From: JAKVKY01 sp964293585
GTDB lineage: Bacteria > Bacillota > Negativicutes > Acidaminococcales > Acidaminococcaceae
Length of the DNA stretch: 64,000 nucleotides
Direction of reading: 5' to 3'
Assembly: GCA_964293585.1 (NCBI GenBank)
Contig: CAXYYS010000002.1
Span: forward strand, 1-64,000
Shown here: one piece after another, positions 62,380 through 64,000 of the stretch
Numbering within the stretch: the first letter of the stretch is position 1
Layout: each line of letters begins with the position of its first letter
Made by a program: the position numbers and the translations under genes
Notes under the pieces: model-generated
Seen by the model: the letters and a program-made list of their open reading frames with translations, nothing else
The model's database searches: none
What the model was told of the DNA's origin: nothing

Positions 62380-63153
62380 ATGCCAAGGACAGTAGCCAGG
62401 GCCCTGGAGATTCTGGATCTCTTAGCTCAAACAGGCAAACCGATGACACAGATAGAGATTTGCCAGGCGCTAAAGCTGCCTAAAAGCAGCGCTCACGATT
62501 TAATGCAGACGCTGCTGGAAAGAGAATTCATCGTCTACGATAATGAGCAGTTCAAAACTTTTAAACTGGGACTGCATGTTTTTGAGATTGGCATGACGGT
62601 GATTGAGAATCGGAACATGGTAGCGGTGGCCCGGCCTTATCTGGTACAGTTACATGACACCTTGCACGAGACTGTTTTCCTGGCGGTGGAAAACCGTAAC
62701 AATATCGTCTATGTGGACTGCGCGGAAGAACGCGGCATCATGGGCGGTTATATCAACCTGGGCGGGACCAGACCCATGTATTGCAGCGGTCTGGGGAAGG
62801 CTATCCTGGCGGCGTATGCTGATCCGGAAAAAGTAAAAAAGATTCTGGCGTCCGGTGCACCCATGCAAGCCTATACAAAAAATACGATTACGACCCTGGA
62901 GGAACTTTTAAAAGAACTGGAAGTGACCAGGAAACGTGGCTATGCCGTGGATAACCGGGAGGTGGAGCCGGATACTTTTTGTGTGGCGGCCCCCATCTAC
63001 AATCGCTATAATGAACCGGTTTCCGCTATTAGTGTGGCGTCTGTTTTTACCAGGATGCCGCCGGCAAAAGTAAAAAAATGCGGCAAACTGCTGCAGGAAA
63101 CGGCGCTGGAGATTTCCCGGCAGCTGGGATACAGAAGGCATACTTTATTTTAA
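62380..63153 (+). CDS. IclR-family transcriptional regulator (KdgR-like by context)
   Basis: 257 residues. The N-terminal winged helix (ARALEILDLLAQTGKPMTQ and KLPKSSAHDLMQTLLER, close together) is followed by the IclR effector domain (RPYLVQLHDTLHETVFLAV, GGTRPMYCSGLGKAILAAY, RGYAVDNREVEPDTFCVAAPIYN, partly quoted). The family binds small organic acids; in enterobacteria the member KdgR controls uronate and pectin genes. kduI lies 66 bases downstream on the same strand, supporting a similar role. AAGGAGG precedes the ATG, and a perfect palindrome lies just upstream. Confidence 0.92.
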   Translation: MPRTVARALEILDLLAQTGKPMTQIEICQALKLPKSSAHDLMQTLLEREFIVYDNEQFKTFKLGLHVFEIGMTVIENRNMVAVARPYLVQLHDTLHETVFLAVENRNNIVYVDCAEERGIMGGYINLGGTRPMYCSGLGKAILAAYADPEKVKKILASGAPMQAYTKNTITTLEELLKELEVTRKRGYAVDNREVEPDTFCVAAPIYNRYNEPVSAISVASVFTRMPPAKVKKCGKLLQETALEISRQLGYRRHTLF

Positions 63154-63219
63154 AAACAATTGGTGACTGCAGGTTTTGACAGTACGAGAATGTTGGTGGA
63201 AAAAGAAAGGAGCTAGAAG

Positions 63220-64000
63220 ATGGATATTCGTTATTCTGTGAATCCCCGTGATTTTAAGCGTTACACTACGGAGGAGGTACGGCAGGAGTTTCTGGTGGAG
63301 CATCTGTTTGAGGCGGACAAGGTACAGGCTACCTATTCCCATGTGGACCGGATGGTGGTTTTTGGCTGCATGCCGGTTAAGGAAAGCGTGTCCTTGGACA
63401 AGGATATTGATGTGTGGGGAAATTTTGGCACTAAATTTATCCTGGAGCGCCGGGAACTGGGCATCTTTAACGTAGGCGGCGCCGGAACGATCACGGCTGA
63501 TGGCAGGGAATATAAATTAGGCCATAAGGATTGCCTGTATGTGACCATGGGTACCAGGGAAGTCATTTTTAAGAGCGACAAGGCGGATAATCCGGCCAAG
63601 TTTTACATGGTTTCGGCTCCGGCCCACAAGCCCTGCAAGACCACCCTTTTAACCCTGGCAGACGCCAAAAAGGTTCCCTGCGGGGCCATGGAGACGGCTA
63701 ATGACCGGGTCATTAACCAGTTTATCCACCCGGAGGTGCTGGAAACCTGCCAGCTTTCCATGGGCATGACGGCGTTAAAGCCGGGCAGTGTCTGGAATAC
63801 GATGCCGGCCCATACCCATGAACGGCGTATGGAAGTATATTTCTACTTCGATATTCCCAAGGGCAATGTGGTTTTCCATCTGCTGGGGCAGCCGCAGGAA
63901 ACGCGTCATATCGTGATGCATAATGAAGAAGCGGTAATTGGACCGTCCTGGAGCATCCATGCCGGCACGGGTACTTCCAATTATACTTTTATCTGGGCCA
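63220..64000 (+). CDS. kduI: 5-dehydro-4-deoxy-D-glucuronate isomerase, cut by the window end
   Basis: 260 codons visible of about 278 expected. SVNPRDFKRYTTEEVRQEFL, DRMVVFGCMPV, ELGIFNVGGAGTI, the metal-binding MPAHTHERRMEVYFYFD and the late GTGTSNYTFIWA match KduI. It isomerises 5-keto-4-deoxyuronate to 3-deoxy-D-glycero-2,5-hexodiulosonate in pectin or glycosaminoglycan breakdown. AAAGGAG lies before the ATG. The remaining C-terminus and probable kduD lie beyond the window. Confidence 0.95.
   Translation, partial: MDIRYSVNPRDFKRYTTEEVRQEFLVEHLFEADKVQATYSHVDRMVVFGCMPVKESVSLDKDIDVWGNFGTKFILERRELGIFNVGGAGTITADGREYKLGHKDCLYVTMGTREVIFKSDKADNPAKFYMVSAPAHKPCKTTLLTLADAKKVPCGAMETANDRVINQFIHPEVLETCQLSMGMTALKPGSVWNTMPAHTHERRMEVYFYFDIPKGNVVFHLLGQPQETRHIVMHNEEAVIGPSWSIHAGTGTSNYTFIWA

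Overview
The window looks like chromosomal DNA of a diderm Firmicute, class Negativicutes. An Acidaminococcaceae-type bacterium (Phascolarctobacterium or Acidaminococcus relatives) is my best guess, as an inference from gene content. Firmicute-type genes (fapR-plsX-fab cluster with FabK, DUF177-rpmF, PPDK, TmcAL) sit beside outer-membrane proteins (a type V autotransporter ending in Phe and an OmpA-family porin-like protein). Promoters are classical sigma-70 type and most genes have strong AGGAGG ribosome binding sites. I see no insertion sequence, prophage, integrase or CRISPR array.

Layout. 1-5.4 kb: a giant repeat-rich autotransporter adhesin. 5.5-34 kb: a signalling-rich stretch. It holds a sensor propeller/HD-GYP pair that appears broken at a deletion junction, two adjacent paralogous hybrid histidine kinases, an orphan FeoB-associated Cys-rich peptide, and a split (p)ppGpp synthetase/hydrolase pair. 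It continues with a FIST-domain protein followed by an Fe-S/hydrogenase-like GGDEF-EAL protein, an OmpR-type two-component system with a Met/His-rich sensor and a small secreted peptide, and a third large hybrid kinase. Between these lie PPDK, a SLC13/MatC-like carrier, an EamA transporter and a lipoprotein. 34-43 kb: sirtuin, dicarboxylate/glutamate symporter, tRNA-Pro, a small DnaA-domain-I-like protein, MscL with a zinc ribbon, TyrS, LapA-like, RsmD, CoaD, a coiled-coil protein and TmcAL. 42.5-52 kb: DUF177-rpmF, then the type II fatty-acid operon fapR-plsX-fabH-fabD-fabG-acpP-fabK-fabF, then rnc and a radical SAM gene. 52-58 kb: metallo-hydrolase, glucosaminidase, trmL and a folate cluster (queD-like, folE2, folP, folK). 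58-61.4 kb: OmpA-family protein and a thiol-redox cluster (CXXC microprotein, NapH-like Fe-S membrane protein, TlpA lipoprotein, unknown protein). 61.4-64 kb: a seven-gene tRNA cluster, an IclR regulator and the 5' part of kduI (pectin/uronate catabolism).

How the parts fit. The fab operon has a clean promoter with a FapR-like half-palindrome just downstream, consistent with malonyl-CoA feedback. The folate cluster lacks folB, and its PTPS enzyme carries both the queuosine-type Cys and the folate-type Glu, so it may feed both pathways. The iclR gene carries a perfect 14-bp palindrome at its own start and precedes kduI, suggesting a locally regulated uronate module.

Most promising second looks: the FIST plus Fe-S/hydrogenase-like c-di-GMP phosphodiesterase pair, the Met/His-rich sensor kinase with its Gly/His/Cys microprotein, the dual-motif PTPS, the solo DnaA-domain-I-like protein, the synthetase/hydrolase alarmone pair, and the broken propeller/HD-GYP receptor. 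All names rest on reading motifs by eye; no database search was possible.
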